A stretch of 64,000 nucleotides of DNA from assembly GCF_032463525.1 (NCBI RefSeq), contig NZ_CP135971.1, forward strand, positions 3,410,001-3,474,000, in the 5' to 3' direction. Below the pieces are notes generated by a model. That model worked only from the letters and a program-made list of their open reading frames with translations. It was not told where the DNA came from and did no database searches. This stretch comes from Pseudomonas sp. DTU_2021_1001937_2_SI_NGA_ILE_001 (lineage in GTDB: Bacteria > Pseudomonadota > Gammaproteobacteria > Pseudomonadales > Pseudomonadaceae). The position numbers and the translations under genes were made by a program. Positions within the stretch are counted from its first letter, which is position 1. Each line of letters starts with the position of its first letter. Below are positions 38,698 through 48,650 of the stretch, in pieces.

Positions 38698-40518
38698 TCA
38701 CGCCTTGGCTTTCTTGGCAGCGCGGGTACGCTCGCCTTCGTCGAGGATCTTCTTGCGCAGACGGATCGACTTCGGCGTCACTTCGCACAGCTCGTCGTCC
38801 TGGATGAATTCCAGGGCCTGTTCCAGGGTGTGGCGAACCGGCGGAACCAGGGCGATGACCTCGTCCTTGCCCGAAGCACGCATGTTGTCGAGCTTCTTGC
38901 CTTTGGTCGGGTTCACGCCCAGGTCGTTGTCACGGCTGTTCAGACCGATGATCTGGCCGTTGTAGATGTCCTGGCCGTGCTCGATGAACAGCTTGCCACG
39001 AGCCTGCAGGGTTTCCAGCGAGTAGGTCAGCGCCTTGCCGGTTTCGACCGAAACCAGAACGCCGTTGAGGCGGCCGGACATCTGGCCTGGCTTCATGGTG
39101 TCGTAGCGATCGAAGATCGAAGTCAGGATGCCAGCACCGTTGGTCAGGGTCAGGAACTGGTTACGGAAACCGATCAGGCCACGGGCCGGAACGTTGTACT
39201 CCAGACGCACACGGCCTTTGCCATCCGGCACCATGTTGGTCAGGTCGCCCTTACGCAGACCCATCTCTTCCATGACCTTGCCCTGGGATTCTTCAGGGAT
39301 GTCGATGGTGACGTTCTCGAACGGCTCCTGCTTGACGCCGTCGACTTCGCGGATGATCACTTCAGGACGGCCCACGGCCATCTCGAAGCCTTCACGGCGC
39401 ATGGTTTCGATCAGAACCGAGAGGTGCAGCTCACCACGGCCGGAAACCTTGAATTTGTCGGCCGAGTCGCCTTCTTCAACGCGCAGGGCCACGTTGTACA
39501 GCAGTTCCTTGTCCAGACGTTCCTTGATGTTACGACTGGTGACGAACTTGCCTTCCTTGCCGCAGAACGGCGAGTCGTTGACCTGGAAGGTCATCGAAAC
39601 GGTTGGCTCGTCGACGGTCAGGGGCTTCATGGCCTCGACGTTGTTCATGTCGCACAGGGTGTCGGAGATGAACAGCTCTTCGAAGCCGCTGATGCAGACG
39701 ATGTCGCCAGCGGTGGCTTCTTCGACGTCGACGCGGTGCAGGCCGTGGTGACCCATCAGCTTGAGGATACGACCGTTGCGCTTCTTGCCTTCGGTGTCGA
39801 TGGCGATCACCGGGGTGTTCGGCTTGACGCGGCCACGGGCGATACGGCCCACGCCGATGATGCCCAGGAAGCTGTTGTAGTCCAGAGCGGAGATCTGCAT
39901 CTGGAACGGGCCGTCGACGTCGACGCTTGGCGCCGGAACGTGGTCGACGATGGCCTGGTACAGCGCGGTCATGTCTTCGCCCATGGCGGTGTGGTCCAGA
40001 CCGGCGATGCCGTTCAGGGCCGAGGCGTAGACGACCTGGAAGTCCAGCTGGTCTTCGGTGGCGCCGAGGTTGTCGAACAGGTCGAAGATCTGGTCCAGAA
40101 CCCAGTCAGGACGCGCGCCTGGACGGTCGACCTTGTTGATCACGACGATCGGCTTCAGACCGGCTTCGAAGGCCTTCTTGGTCACGAAGCGGGTTTGTGG
40201 CATCGGGCCGTCCTGGGCGTCGACCAGCAGCAGCACGGAGTCGACCATCGACATCACGCGCTCTACTTCACCACCGAAGTCGGCGTGGCCGGGGGTGTCG
40301 ACGATGTTGATGCGGTAGTCGTTCCAGCGGATGGCGGTGTTCTTCGCCAGGATGGTAATGCCGCGCTCTTTTTCCTGGTCGTTGGAGTCCATCACGCGCT
40401 CGTCGTTGAGCTCGTTGCGCTCCAGAGTGCCGGACTGACGCAGCAGCTTGTCGACCAGAGTGGTTTTACCGTGGTCAACGTGCGCGATGATGGCGATGTT
40501 GCGGAGATTTTCGATCAC
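38698..40518 (-). CDS. typA: Ribosome-associated GTPase TypA/BipA
   Basis: A 606-residue translational GTPase that binds the 70S ribosome and assists 50S assembly and stress adaptation. G motifs are [17 protein letters not shown] and NKVD. EF-G-like domains II, III and V and a specific C-terminal domain follow, ending in a Lys-rich tail (TRAAKKAKA). thiI lies upstream on the same strand after 133 bp with no evident feature. Confidence 0.97.
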   Translation of the reverse strand: MIENLRNIAIIAHVDHGKTTLVDKLLRQSGTLERNELNDERVMDSNDQEKERGITILAKNTAIRWNDYRINIVDTPGHADFGGEVERVMSMVDSVLLLVDAQDGPMPQTRFVTKKAFEAGLKPIVVINKVDRPGARPDWVLDQIFDLFDNLGATEDQLDFQVVYASALNGIAGLDHTAMGEDMTALYQAIVDHVPAPSVDVDGPFQMQISALDYNSFLGIIGVGRIARGRVKPNTPVIAIDTEGKKRNGRILKLMGHHGLHRVDVEEATAGDIVCISGFEELFISDTLCDMNNVEAMKPLTVDEPTVSMTFQVNDSPFCGKEGKFVTSRNIKERLDKELLYNVALRVEEGDSADKFKVSGRGELHLSVLIETMRREGFEMAVGRPEVIIREVDGVKQEPFENVTIDIPEESQGKVMEEMGLRKGDLTNMVPDGKGRVRLEYNVPARGLIGFRNQFLTLTNGAGILTSIFDRYDTMKPGQMSGRLNGVLVSVETGKALTYSLETLQARGKLFIEHGQDIYNGQIIGLNSRDNDLGVNPTKGKKLDNMRASGKDEVIALVPPVRHTLEQALEFIQDDELCEVTPKSIRLRKKILDEGERTRAAKKAKA

Positions 40519-40651
40519 TTGTGTATCTCGATCAGAGGATTCGGTCTGCCGTCCGGACGCGGGCGGCGATTAACGTTGGAAATCTTCAGGTACGGCCGTG
40601 ACAGCGTCGGGGGGCCGGTGACGCAAGCCACAGGCAAACAGCCCCGGGCGT

Positions 40652-42106
40652 TTAGCTCGGTCGATATACGCGCACATTGGCATGCCCCTCACTGAGCAGG
40701 TGGTGAGCATGCAGGCGGCTCATGACGCCTTTGTCGCAATACAGCAGGTACTGGCGGTTGCCATCCAGTTCCTTGAAGCGGCTGTTCAGTGCATAGAACG
40801 GCACGGCTTGTACTTCAACGCCAGGCACGTCCAGCGGCTGGTCTTCCTGGGCATCCGGATGGCGGATGTCGAGAATGACCTGGCCGGCCAGGGCCTGGTG
40901 GACTTCTTCGACCGCGACCTGCTGGCTGAGGTCGTCGATCACCCGGTCGATCGCCACCAGCCTGGCGCGCTCCAGGGCACGGTCCAGGACCGCCATGTCG
41001 AAGCGCGTCTCTTCGTGCTCGACGCGGTAGCGCTTGGCGCTGGTCTTCGGGTTGACCGAGATCACCCCGCAATATTCGGGCATGTGCCGGGCGAAATCGG
41101 CCGAGCCGATCTGGGTCGCCAGGTTGACGATGTCCTGCTTGTCGGTGGCGATCAGCGGACGCAGCACCAGCTTGTCGGTCACCGAGTCGATGGTCGCCAG
41201 GTTCGGCAGGGTCTGGCTCGACACCTGGGAAATCGCCTCGCCGGTGACCAGCACGTCGATCTCCAGGCGTTCGGCCATCGCCGAGGCTGCGCGTAACATC
41301 ATACGCTTCAACACTACACCCATATGACCGTCGTCGACTTTCTGCAGGATTTCGCCCAGCACTTCTTCGAACGGCACGCTGATGAACAGCACGCGCTGCG
41401 AGCTGCCGTACTTCTTCCAGATGAAATGCGCGACTTCCATCACGCCCAATTCATGGGCACGGCCGCCGAGGTTGAAGAAGCAGAAGTGCGCCATCAGGCC
41501 ACGACGCATGATCTGGTAGGCCGCCACGGTGGAGTCGAAGCCACCGGACATCAGCACCAGGGTCTGTTCCAGTGCACCCAGCGGGTAGCCACCCAGGCCC
41601 TGGTGCTGGCTGTGCACCACGAACAGGCGGTCGTCACGGATCTCCATGCGCACCAGCAGCTCGGGATTCTTCAGGTCGATGCCGGCGGCACCGCACTCGC
41701 GACGCAACTGGCTGCCGACGTAGCGCTCGACGTCCATGGAACTGAAGGAATGCTTGCCGGCCCGCTTGCAGCGCACCGCGAAGATCTTGCCGGGCAGCAG
41801 GTCGGCGTAATGCTGCCGACACTTGGCGACGATGTCGTCGAGGTCGCCCAGCGGGTATTCGGCCACTTGCAGGAAGTTGGCGATGCCGGGCATGCAGCTC
41901 AGCCGCTCGGTGATGCCCTGCAGGATCTTCGGATCGGTTTCCCGGGTCTCGACCTCCAGGTTGTCCCAGACGCCGCCCACGACAATGTTTTCGTCCAGCT
42001 CGCGCAGCACGGTGCGGATGTTCTTGGCCAGCTGGCGGATGAACTTCTTGCGCACCGGCGGGCTTTTGATAGTGATTTCTGGGAAAACTTTGACGATGAG
42101 CTTCAT
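40652..42106 (-). CDS. thiI: tRNA 4-thiouridine synthase/sulfurtransferase ThiI
   Basis: Makes s4U8 in tRNA and, in some bacteria, supplies sulfur to ThiS. The 484-residue protein has the N-terminal ferredoxin-like and THUMP domains, the PP-loop SGGFDSTVA and a C-terminal rhodanese domain with the persulfide Cys in YCDKGVMS. The rhodanese extension is needed for both roles in E. coli; the thiS and thiG genes are in this window about 30 kb away. Start [12 protein letters not shown] at 42106. Confidence 0.95.
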   Translation of the reverse strand: MKLIVKVFPEITIKSPPVRKKFIRQLAKNIRTVLRELDENIVVGGVWDNLEVETRETDPKILQGITERLSCMPGIANFLQVAEYPLGDLDDIVAKCRQHYADLLPGKIFAVRCKRAGKHSFSSMDVERYVGSQLRRECGAAGIDLKNPELLVRMEIRDDRLFVVHSQHQGLGGYPLGALEQTLVLMSGGFDSTVAAYQIMRRGLMAHFCFFNLGGRAHELGVMEVAHFIWKKYGSSQRVLFISVPFEEVLGEILQKVDDGHMGVVLKRMMLRAASAMAERLEIDVLVTGEAISQVSSQTLPNLATIDSVTDKLVLRPLIATDKQDIVNLATQIGSADFARHMPEYCGVISVNPKTSAKRYRVEHEETRFDMAVLDRALERARLVAIDRVIDDLSQQVAVEEVHQALAGQVILDIRHPDAQEDQPLDVPGVEVQAVPFYALNSRFKELDGNRQYLLYCDKGVMSRLHAHHLLSEGHANVRVYRPS

Positions 42107-42202
42107 GGAAACAGTGCGTGAAGGGCCGACAAAAAAAGAGGGGCGCGGATTATAGCGGAAATTGCTCAAGCTTTGACCAACTATCGTACATCCGATTGTC
42201 AG

Positions 42203-42250
42203 CGCACCAAAAAGGGTCAAACTCGGAAAAATAAGCATCAATAAGGTGCA
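42203..42250 (+). promoter_or_regulatory. Two NtrC-like enhancer sites upstream of glnA
   Basis: Compared with TGCACC-N5-GGTGCA, 42203-42219 matches 9 of 12 and 42234-42250 matches 10 of 12 positions (the latter with a perfect GGTGCA half). Their centres are 31 bp apart, three helical turns, and lie about 138 and 107 bp before the predicted glnA start, as for E. coli glnAp2. Confidence 0.65.
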
Positions 42251-42322
42251 ATATTTTTCCAGGAATTTCGTGGATGCGACGTAAACGCTTGTATTTGGGG
42301 CGGCCAGCCCATCTCGGGGCAC

Positions 42323-42338
42323 TGGCATGCAAATTGCT
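42323..42338 (+). promoter_or_regulatory. Sigma-54 promoter of glnA
   Basis: TGGCAT-N6-TGCT with exactly ten bases between GG (42324-42325) and GC (42336-42337), close to TGGCAC-N5-TTGCA. Transcription is predicted near 42349, about 92 nt before the ATG. The rest of the 334-bp thiI-glnA gap holds the NtrC sites. Confidence 0.85.
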
Positions 42339-42440
42339 CCCTTGTGAGGCAGGTAGCCATGGCAGAGTATTTTGCGCCGGCATCACCCAAATTCAGAGGC
42401 CCCTACAAAAGCATCGGCCTCAACCCACCCGGAGGACACT

Positions 42441-43847
42441 ATGTCGAAGTCGGTTCAACTCATCAAAGATCATGACGTTAAATGGATTGATCTGCGCTTC
42501 ACTGACACCAAAGGCAAGCAGCAGCACGTCACCATGCCGGCACGCGATGCGCTGGACGACGACTTCTTCGAAATCGGCAAGATGTTCGACGGTTCCTCCA
42601 TCGCCGGCTGGAAAGGCATCGAAGCCTCCGACATGATCCTGCTGCCGGACGACGAGTCCGCCGTACTGGACCCGTTCACCGAAGAGCCGACCCTGATCCT
42701 GGTCTGCGACATCATCGAGCCGTCCACCATGCAGGGCTACGATCGCGACCCACGCGCCATCGCCCACCGCGCCGAGGAATACCTGAAGAGCACCGGTATC
42801 GGTGACACCGTATTCGTAGGCCCGGAGCCTGAGTTCTTCATCTTCGACTCGGTCAAGTACAAGTCCGACATCTCCGGCTCCATGTTCAAGATCTTCTCCG
42901 AGCAAGGCTCGTGGATGACCGACCAGGACGTGGAAGGTGGCAACAAGGGCCACCGTCCAGGCATCAAGGGCGGCTACTTCCCGGTTCCACCGGTCGACCA
43001 CGACCACGAAATCCGTACTGCCATGTGCAACGCACTGGAAGAGATGGGTCAGGTCGTCGAAGTTCACCACCACGAAGTGGCCACCGCCGGTCAGAACGAA
43101 ATCGGCGTGAAGTTCAACACCCTGGTCAAGAAGGCTGACGAAGTACAGACCCTGAAATACGTGGTCCACAACGTTGCCGACGCCTACGGCCGCACCGCGA
43201 CCTTCATGCCGAAGCCTCTGTACGGCGACAACGGCTCGGGCATGCACGTGCACATGTCCATCGCCAAAGACGGCAAGAACACCTTCGCCGGCGAAGGCTA
43301 TGCCGGCCTGTCCGACACCGCCCTGTACTTCATCGGCGGCATCATCAAGCACGGTAAGGCCCTGAACGGCTTCACCAACCCGTCGACCAACTCCTATAAG
43401 CGTCTGGTCCCAGGTTTCGAAGCTCCGGTGATGCTGGCCTACTCGGCCCGTAACCGCTCGGCCTCGATCCGTATTCCATACGTTTCCAGCCCACGCGCCC
43501 GCCGCATCGAAGCCCGCTTCCCGGATCCGGCTGCCAACCCATACCTGGCCTTCGCCGCCCTGCTGATGGCTGGCCTGGACGGTATCCAGAACAAGATCCA
43601 CCCAGGCGATGCCGCCGACAAGAACCTGTACGACCTGCCACCAGAAGAAGCCAAGGAAATCCCGCAAGTGTGCGGCAGCCTGAAAGAGGCCCTGGAAGAG
43701 CTGGACAAAGGCCGTGCGTTCCTGACCAAGGGCGGCGTGTTCTCCGACGACTTCATCGATGCCTACATCGAGCTGAAGTCGGAAGAAGAAATCAAGGTCC
43801 GTACCTTCGTACACCCTCTGGAATACGAGCTGTACTACAGCTGCTGA
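42441..43847 (+). CDS. glnA: Glutamine synthetase type I
   Basis: Forms glutamine from glutamate, ammonia and ATP as a dodecamer. The 468-residue protein has DGSSIAGW, the latch/metal residues in [20 protein letters not shown] and the adenylylation Tyr in NLYDLPPEE, so it is a GSI-beta enzyme controlled by GlnE. GGAGGA lies before ATG 42441. Expression is sigma-54/NtrC dependent by the upstream sites. A strong terminator follows. Confidence 0.98.
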   Translation: MSKSVQLIKDHDVKWIDLRFTDTKGKQQHVTMPARDALDDDFFEIGKMFDGSSIAGWKGIEASDMILLPDDESAVLDPFTEEPTLILVCDIIEPSTMQGYDRDPRAIAHRAEEYLKSTGIGDTVFVGPEPEFFIFDSVKYKSDISGSMFKIFSEQGSWMTDQDVEGGNKGHRPGIKGGYFPVPPVDHDHEIRTAMCNALEEMGQVVEVHHHEVATAGQNEIGVKFNTLVKKADEVQTLKYVVHNVADAYGRTATFMPKPLYGDNGSGMHVHMSIAKDGKNTFAGEGYAGLSDTALYFIGGIIKHGKALNGFTNPSTNSYKRLVPGFEAPVMLAYSARNRSASIRIPYVSSPRARRIEARFPDPAANPYLAFAALLMAGLDGIQNKIHPGDAADKNLYDLPPEEAKEIPQVCGSLKEALEELDKGRAFLTKGGVFSDDFIDAYIELKSEEEIKVRTFVHPLEYELYYSC

Positions 43848-43878
43848 TTCCTGTTGCGCCGCCTGCCGGCGCATCGAG

Positions 43879-43905
43879 AGGCCACCTTCGGGTGGCCTTT
43901 TTTTT
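43879..43905 (+). terminator. Rho-independent terminator of glnA
   Basis: An 8-bp stem AGGCCACC / GGTGGCCT with UUCG tetraloop, followed by eight T. Confidence 0.95.
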
Positions 43906-43946
43906 GCCCTGCCGCAGCCGGTCCTGCCTGAACAGCTGGGCATCCT

Positions 43947-43977
43947 GGCCTTGCGCGGCTTCAACCGCGCAAGGGCC
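43947..43977. repeat. GC-rich hairpin downstream of glnA
   Basis: GGCCTTGCGCGG and CCGCGCAAGGGCC pair over 12 bp with one bulge around a CTTCAA loop. It resembles a REP-type palindrome of another sequence class and carries no T-run. Confidence 0.5.
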
Positions 43978-44063
43978 GGGAGGCGACCAATAGATATTCA
44001 TCGCACACCCGTCATCCGGCTGTGCCATGCTGCATCGCCGTTCCGATTTCCTGGAGGTTCTCC

Positions 44064-44633
44064 ATGCTTTCGTCCTGCCTGCCGCGCCCTTCCCGCCTGG
44101 GTTTTGCCGCACTGGCACTGCTCAGCCTGCTGACAGCCTGTACCAGCACCCGCCATCCCCCCGAAGCCCTGGCACCGCTGCTGGGCGATATCGAGCAGCG
44201 CCTGGCCCTGGCTACCCCCGTGGCGCTGAGCAAATGGGACAGCGGCCAGCCGGTCGAAGACCGCCCCCGCGAGCGCCAGGTGATTGACCGGGCCGCCGAG
44301 CGCGCCCGCGAGTGGCAGGTCGACCCGGCCTGGGCACGGCAACTGTTCGCCGACCAGATCGAAGCCAGCAAGATCAGCCAGCACGCCAGCCTCGACGCCT
44401 GGAAACGCCAGGGCCAGGCGCCGCAGACCCCACGCCTGAACCTCGCCACACAGATTCGCCCGGCCCTGGATGACCTGCAGGAACGCATGCTCCAGGACAT
44501 GGCGCACTTTGCGCCGTATCGCGCCGATGGCGCCTGTCGGCAATGGCTCGCCGATCGGCAACGCCAGGTTCAGGGCGACGCCTCGTACCTGCAGGCCTGG
44601 CACCAGGCGACTGCCAGCCTTTGCGCCCGCTAG
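44064..44633 (+). CDS. Exported AroQ-gamma chorismate mutase, possible lipoprotein
   Basis: A 189-residue secreted chorismate mutase (chorismate to prephenate outside the cytosol). The signal region ends with a lipobox-like L-T-A-C near residues 26-29. The all-helical AroQ-gamma domain follows with ALSKWDSGQPVEDRPRE and FADQIEASKISQ, which carry the active-site Lys, Arg, Asp and Gln. CTGGAGG precedes ATG 44064. Periplasmic chorismate mutases are known in Pseudomonas, though their physiological purpose is unclear. Anchoring as a lipoprotein is inferred. Confidence 0.85.
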   Translation: MLSSCLPRPSRLGFAALALLSLLTACTSTRHPPEALAPLLGDIEQRLALATPVALSKWDSGQPVEDRPRERQVIDRAAERAREWQVDPAWARQLFADQIEASKISQHASLDAWKRQGQAPQTPRLNLATQIRPALDDLQERMLQDMAHFAPYRADGACRQWLADRQRQVQGDASYLQAWHQATASLCAR

Positions 44634-44777
44634 CAGGGTGACCGGGCAACACTCAGGCGGCCTGCAAATAGTCGAAAATCAGCGCCGCCTTATTCCGCAT
44701 CTGATGGCAAAATCATTCCCCGCCAGGGCTGCGCACCGGCACAGGAACGATTCAGACAGGGAAATACCACGTTCAGC

Positions 44778-45998
44778 ATGAGCCACCACGACCCCGCCAT
44801 CGACGCCCCCGTGCCCGTGCACACTGAAGGGCGGCATGTCATCGACCTTACCGGCCCCCGCAGCCACACCCTGTCCATGGAGCCTGGGGTCGGCAGCCTG
44901 CGCATTGGCCCGGCGGCGCTCGGCAAGAAGGCCGACCTGCACGCCGAGGCCCACGAGCGGCTCGCCTGGAATGCCTTCGATCCTTTCGCCACTCAGGCCG
45001 GTTCACCCTGGCCACGCTTTCTCAGCTATACCGGCGGTGACACCGGCTTCGTGAGCTGGGCCAGCCAGCGCTCCATCGAGGAAATGGTCTGGACGCCGCT
45101 ACTAGCCGAAGACACCTGGGTCGATGCCAGCCAGGCCGCCCTGCACCGCCTGGCGATCCACCTGGCGCCTGCAACCAGCCGCCTGCGCATGACCCTGCCC
45201 AGCCACACCACCTGGGCCTACCGGCATCTCAGCCTGAACGGCGAACTGTCACGCTTCGTGGCCGAGGGCGACCTGCCCTGGTCACTGGCCTTGGCACCGC
45301 GCACCAGCCCGCGCCGTCAGGGGCCGCCCTTCGAATTGCCAGACCTGGGCATCCTGCATCAGGTCGAACACCTGGCCCTGCAAAACGGCCCGATGGCCCA
45401 ACCGGTTTCGCTCAAGTGCCTGCGGCGCTTCACCCAGTTGCGCAGCCTCGACCTGTGGGGGCATTTCTGCGACCTGCAGGAGCTGGCCCGCCACCCGCGG
45501 CTCGAAGCCCTGGAGTTACGCTTCATGCCCGACCTTCAGGGCCTGCCGGCACTGGACAGCTGGCCGGCCCTGGAGCGTTTCATCGCCTTCAATGTCGAGG
45601 AAGCCACCGGCAAGCGTCTGCGCCAGCAGGTCAAGGCACGGGGTCGGGTGCGGGGCTGGAACGGCCACGCCTCGGTCAGCCAGCTGCGCAAGCCGCTGTG
45701 GTGGGAGGCGGAGTACGGCCGGCCGTTCTCCGCCTGGCCCAAGCGCCTGGCCAAGATCGCCAACGGTGCCTACGACCAGGCCCTGGCCAGCCTGGCACTG
45801 GCCGCAGACGCGGTACAGGCAGAAGCGGCATTCAGCGCCTTCGCCCGACACTTCAACTCGCTCAAGGGCATCGAGAGCAGCGAGCGCGATGACCTGGGCG
45901 AGGCCATCTGGCAACTCAGCCAGAGCGAACATGCCATGCGCCTGGGGGTCAGCGCCGAACGGGCGCAGGCGTGGTTCGACCAGGTACGCGATTACTGA
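44778..45998 (+). CDS. Uncharacterised protein with LRR-like central region
   Basis: A 406-residue soluble protein with no signal peptide. Residues about 194-275 have leucine-rich-repeat spacing (VEHLALQN ... LRSLDLWGHF ... LEALELRFM). The flanking Trp-rich N-terminal half and helical C-terminus match nothing I recognise. Codon use is typical of the neighbours, so it is likely a real gene. Translation start is weakly supported (AGGGAA is 14 bases upstream). It could be a WGR/STM4015-like LRR protein; no function can be named. Confidence 0.7.
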   Translation: MSHHDPAIDAPVPVHTEGRHVIDLTGPRSHTLSMEPGVGSLRIGPAALGKKADLHAEAHERLAWNAFDPFATQAGSPWPRFLSYTGGDTGFVSWASQRSIEEMVWTPLLAEDTWVDASQAALHRLAIHLAPATSRLRMTLPSHTTWAYRHLSLNGELSRFVAEGDLPWSLALAPRTSPRRQGPPFELPDLGILHQVEHLALQNGPMAQPVSLKCLRRFTQLRSLDLWGHFCDLQELARHPRLEALELRFMPDLQGLPALDSWPALERFIAFNVEEATGKRLRQQVKARGRVRGWNGHASVSQLRKPLWWEAEYGRPFSAWPKRLAKIANGAYDQALASLALAADAVQAEAAFSAFARHFNSLKGIESSERDDLGEAIWQLSQSEHAMRLGVSAERAQAWFDQVRDY

Positions 45999-46071
45999 CA
46001 CCCCGCCAGGCAACGGCGGGCGATCTGCATTATGCTGAGGCTCCATCGCCTGCCCGCTTTTAGAGACTCCC

Positions 46072-46605
46072 ATGCGCCGTCGCCTTGCCTGCCTGTCGTT
46101 GCTGATCTGCCTGCCCGCCATGGCGCAGATCTACAAGTACACCGACGCCAACGGCAACACCGCCTACAGTAACCAGCCCCCCGACGGCACACGTGCAGAG
46201 TCGGTGGAGCTTAAACCGCTCAACAGCATCCCCACGCCACCTGCCCCGGCCGCTTCATCGCCATCAGCTGCCGCGCAGCCCGCGCCGCCAGCAGCGGCCG
46301 AAACCTTCACCTATCAGGAGCTGGCCCTGACCGGCCTGCCCGAAGAGGGCGCCATCCGTGCCAATGACGGCACCTTCAGCATCGGCGTGAAGATCGTGCC
46401 CAAGCTGCAGCCCGGCCATCGCCTGCAATTGCTGGTAGACGGCACCCCCTACGGCCAGCCCACCAATGTGCCGCAATTGCAGGTGGTGAATCTCGACCGC
46501 GGCGAGCACCGCTTCGCGGTGCTGGTGCATGATGTGCGCCGGGTCATCCAGCAGAGCCCGACCGTGACCCTGACCGTATTGCGCGCCGCCGCAGGAAGGC
46601 CTTGA
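46072..46605 (+). CDS. DUF4124 exported protein (first of a pair)
   Basis: A 177-residue periplasmic protein. The signal peptide spans about residues 1-19 (ending A-M-A), followed directly by the DUF4124 motif IYKYTDANGNTAYSNQPP, a Pro/Ala-rich linker and a beta-rich domain with DGTPYGQPT and LVHDVRRV. Function unknown. One base separates its stop from the next DUF4124 gene. The pair upstream of ntrB is a stable Pseudomonas arrangement. Confidence 0.88.
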   Translation: MRRRLACLSLLICLPAMAQIYKYTDANGNTAYSNQPPDGTRAESVELKPLNSIPTPPAPAASSPSAAAQPAPPAAAETFTYQELALTGLPEEGAIRANDGTFSIGVKIVPKLQPGHRLQLLVDGTPYGQPTNVPQLQVVNLDRGEHRFAVLVHDVRRVIQQSPTVTLTVLRAAAGRP

Positions 46606-46606
46606 G

Positions 46607-47233
46607 ATGCCCAGCCTGCGCGCCCTGTTGTCGTGCCTGCTGCTGGCGGCGCTGCCGGCCGTGGCCACACCGATCTACACCTACATCGATGCCGAGGGCA
46701 ATCGGGTCTTCACCGACCAGCCGCGCAAGAACGCCAAGCGCCTGGACGTGACCCCCACAAACAACATGAGCAGCACGCCGCGCACCCGGGACGTCAAGAT
46801 CGGCCCTGCACAACCGGTTAAAAAGCCCATGTTCCATTACCAGTTGCTGCGCATCCTGGTGCCGGAGCCGGACAGCACGGTACGCAGCGGCGAAGGCAAG
46901 GTGATCGTCACGGTCAGCAGCGACCCTGCCCTGCAGGACGGCCATCGCTACCTTCTGCTGCTCGATGGCCAGCCAGTGGGCGCGCCAGGGCGCAGCCCGG
47001 TGTTCGCCTTGGACAACCTCGATCGCGGCACGCACCAGATTTCCGTGGAGATCTACGACGAACTGGGCCGCCTGCTGGAAAAGACCCCCAACCAGCCTTT
47101 CCACCTGCAACGCATCTCGCTGAACCAGAAACGCCTGGCCAACCCCTGCAAGGCCGAAGAGTACGGTGTGCGTCCCGAGTGCCCGCTCAAGGACAAACCG
47201 GAAGAAAAGCGCAGCTGGGTGCCGTTCCTCTAA
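46607..47233 (+). CDS. DUF4124 exported protein (second of a pair)
   Basis: A 208-residue paralogue of its upstream neighbour: signal peptide to about residue 20, then IYTYIDAEGNRVFTDQP, a linker, and the same type of beta domain (LLDGQPVGAPG, SVEIYDELGRLL). The C-terminus has two cysteines (NPCKAEE, PECPL) not seen in the first. AGGAAGG precedes the start. A tandem duplication is likely; role unknown. Confidence 0.88.
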   Translation: MPSLRALLSCLLLAALPAVATPIYTYIDAEGNRVFTDQPRKNAKRLDVTPTNNMSSTPRTRDVKIGPAQPVKKPMFHYQLLRILVPEPDSTVRSGEGKVIVTVSSDPALQDGHRYLLLLDGQPVGAPGRSPVFALDNLDRGTHQISVEIYDELGRLLEKTPNQPFHLQRISLNQKRLANPCKAEEYGVRPECPLKDKPEEKRSWVPFL

Positions 47234-47287
47234 TCAGAGCAGGCAAAGTGTCTGTATTTGGGGCAGGCGCCCACCCCGGCGCCACAA

Positions 47288-47304
47288 TGCACTAAACTGG
47301 TGCA
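47288..47304 (+). promoter_or_regulatory. NtrC enhancer site upstream of ntrBC
   Basis: TGCACT-AAACT-GGTGCA matches 11 of 12 half-site positions of the NtrC consensus. It lies about 163 bp before the predicted sigma-54 start of ntrB. Confidence 0.75.
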
Positions 47305-47431
47305 CAACTCGTCCTATCTTGGCTTGATCGGCCCCACTTCGGGTCAAAGCAGGCAATCGTGCGTCGCTGTGAGGCCACAACGGCACAAAAAAAGCCCGGT
47401 TTTCATGCGCCATACGCTTCTTTTCGGAGCC

Positions 47432-47448
47432 TTGGTTTGGTTCTTGCA
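47432..47448 (+). promoter_or_regulatory. Sigma-54 promoter candidate of ntrBC
   Basis: TTGGTTTGGTTCTTGCA has GG and GC separated by exactly ten bases and a good TTGCA -12 box; the -24 box is TGGTTT rather than TGGCAC. Start predicted near 47459. With the NtrC site it fills most of the 331-bp gap before ntrB. Confidence 0.6.
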
Positions 47449-47564
47449 ACCTTGACCGGCACAGCACCCTGCCAAGCACTGTCCCATGATCGTGCCGATG
47501 CCAAGGACGTCACCCGACGCCCATGCCACACGATGAAAAGTGCCAGAAGAGGTCACCCGGATTC

Positions 47565-48650
47565 ATGACTATCAGCGATGCGCTGCACCGGTTGTTACTC
47601 GACAACCTGACCACTGCGACGATTCTGCTCAATGCCGACCTGCGCCTGGAGTACATGAACCCCGCCGCGGAAATGCTCCTGGCCATCAGCGGCCAGCGCA
47701 GCCACGGACAGTTCATCAGCGAGCTGTTCACCGAGTCTGCCGAAGCGCTCAGTTCGCTGCGCCAGGCCGTGGAGCAGGCCCACCCGTTCACCAAGCGCGA
47801 GGCCATGCTCACCGCGCTGGCCGGCCAGACCCTGACCGTCGACTACGCCGTCACGCCGATCCTCAGCAAGGGCGAGACCCTGCTGCTGCTGGAGATCCAC
47901 CCGCGTGACCGGCTGCTGCGCATCACCAAGGAAGAAGCGCAGCTGTCCAAGCAGGAAACCACCAAGATGCTGGTGCGCGGCCTGGCCCACGAAATCAAGA
48001 ACCCCCTGGGCGGTATCCGTGGCGCGGCGCAACTGCTGGCCCGCGAGCTGCCCGAGGAAAGCCTCAAGGACTACACCAACGTCATCATCGAAGAGGCCGA
48101 CCGCCTGCGAAACCTGGTCGACCGCATGCTCGGCTCCAACAAACTGCCATCGCTGGCCATGACCAACGTCCACGAGGTACTGGAGCGGGTCAGCAACCTG
48201 GTAGAAGCCGAAAGCCAGGGACGCATCATCCTGGTGCGCGACTACGACCCGAGCATCCCCGACGTGCTCATCGACCGCGAGCAGATGATCCAGGCGGTGC
48301 TCAACATCGTGCGCAACGCCATGCAGGCGATCAACACGCAGAACGAACTGCGCCTGGGGCGTATCACCCTGCGCAGCCGGGCCATTCGCCAGTTCACCAT
48401 TGGCCACGTGCGGCATCGCCTGGTGGCCAAGGTGGAAATCATCGACAACGGTCCGGGTATCCCGCCCGAACTGCAGGACACCATTTTCTATCCGATGGTC
48501 AGCGGCCGCCCCGACGGTACCGGGCTGGGCCTGGCCATTACCCAGAACATCATCAGCCAGCACCAGGGCCTGATCGAGTGTGAAAGCCATCCCGGCCACA
48601 CGGCCTTCTCGATCTTCCTGCCGCTGGAACAAGGAGCCGCCTCGACATGA
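47565..48650 (+). CDS. ntrB: Nitrogen regulation sensor kinase NtrB (GlnL)
   Basis: Cytosolic histidine kinase/phosphatase that adjusts NtrC phosphorylation under PII control. The 361 residues hold an N-terminal PAS domain, the phospho-acceptor His in GLAHEIKNPLGG near residue 140, and the HATPase domain with NIVRNAMQAI, DNGPGIP and GTGLGLAI. The start MTISDALH at 47565 matches homologues; GAAGAGG is 12 bases upstream. An ATG at 47523 would add 14 residues. The stop overlaps ntrC. Confidence 0.96.
   Translation: MTISDALHRLLLDNLTTATILLNADLRLEYMNPAAEMLLAISGQRSHGQFISELFTESAEALSSLRQAVEQAHPFTKREAMLTALAGQTLTVDYAVTPILSKGETLLLLEIHPRDRLLRITKEEAQLSKQETTKMLVRGLAHEIKNPLGGIRGAAQLLARELPEESLKDYTNVIIEEADRLRNLVDRMLGSNKLPSLAMTNVHEVLERVSNLVEAESQGRIILVRDYDPSIPDVLIDREQMIQAVLNIVRNAMQAINTQNELRLGRITLRSRAIRQFTIGHVRHRLVAKVEIIDNGPGIPPELQDTIFYPMVSGRPDGTGLGLAITQNIISQHQGLIECESHPGHTAFSIFLPLEQGAAST

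Noticed and set aside
38830..40695. 621-codon open frame antisense to typA
   Set aside because: TypA is certain on the other strand; the translation is Val/Asp/Gln-rich without domains.
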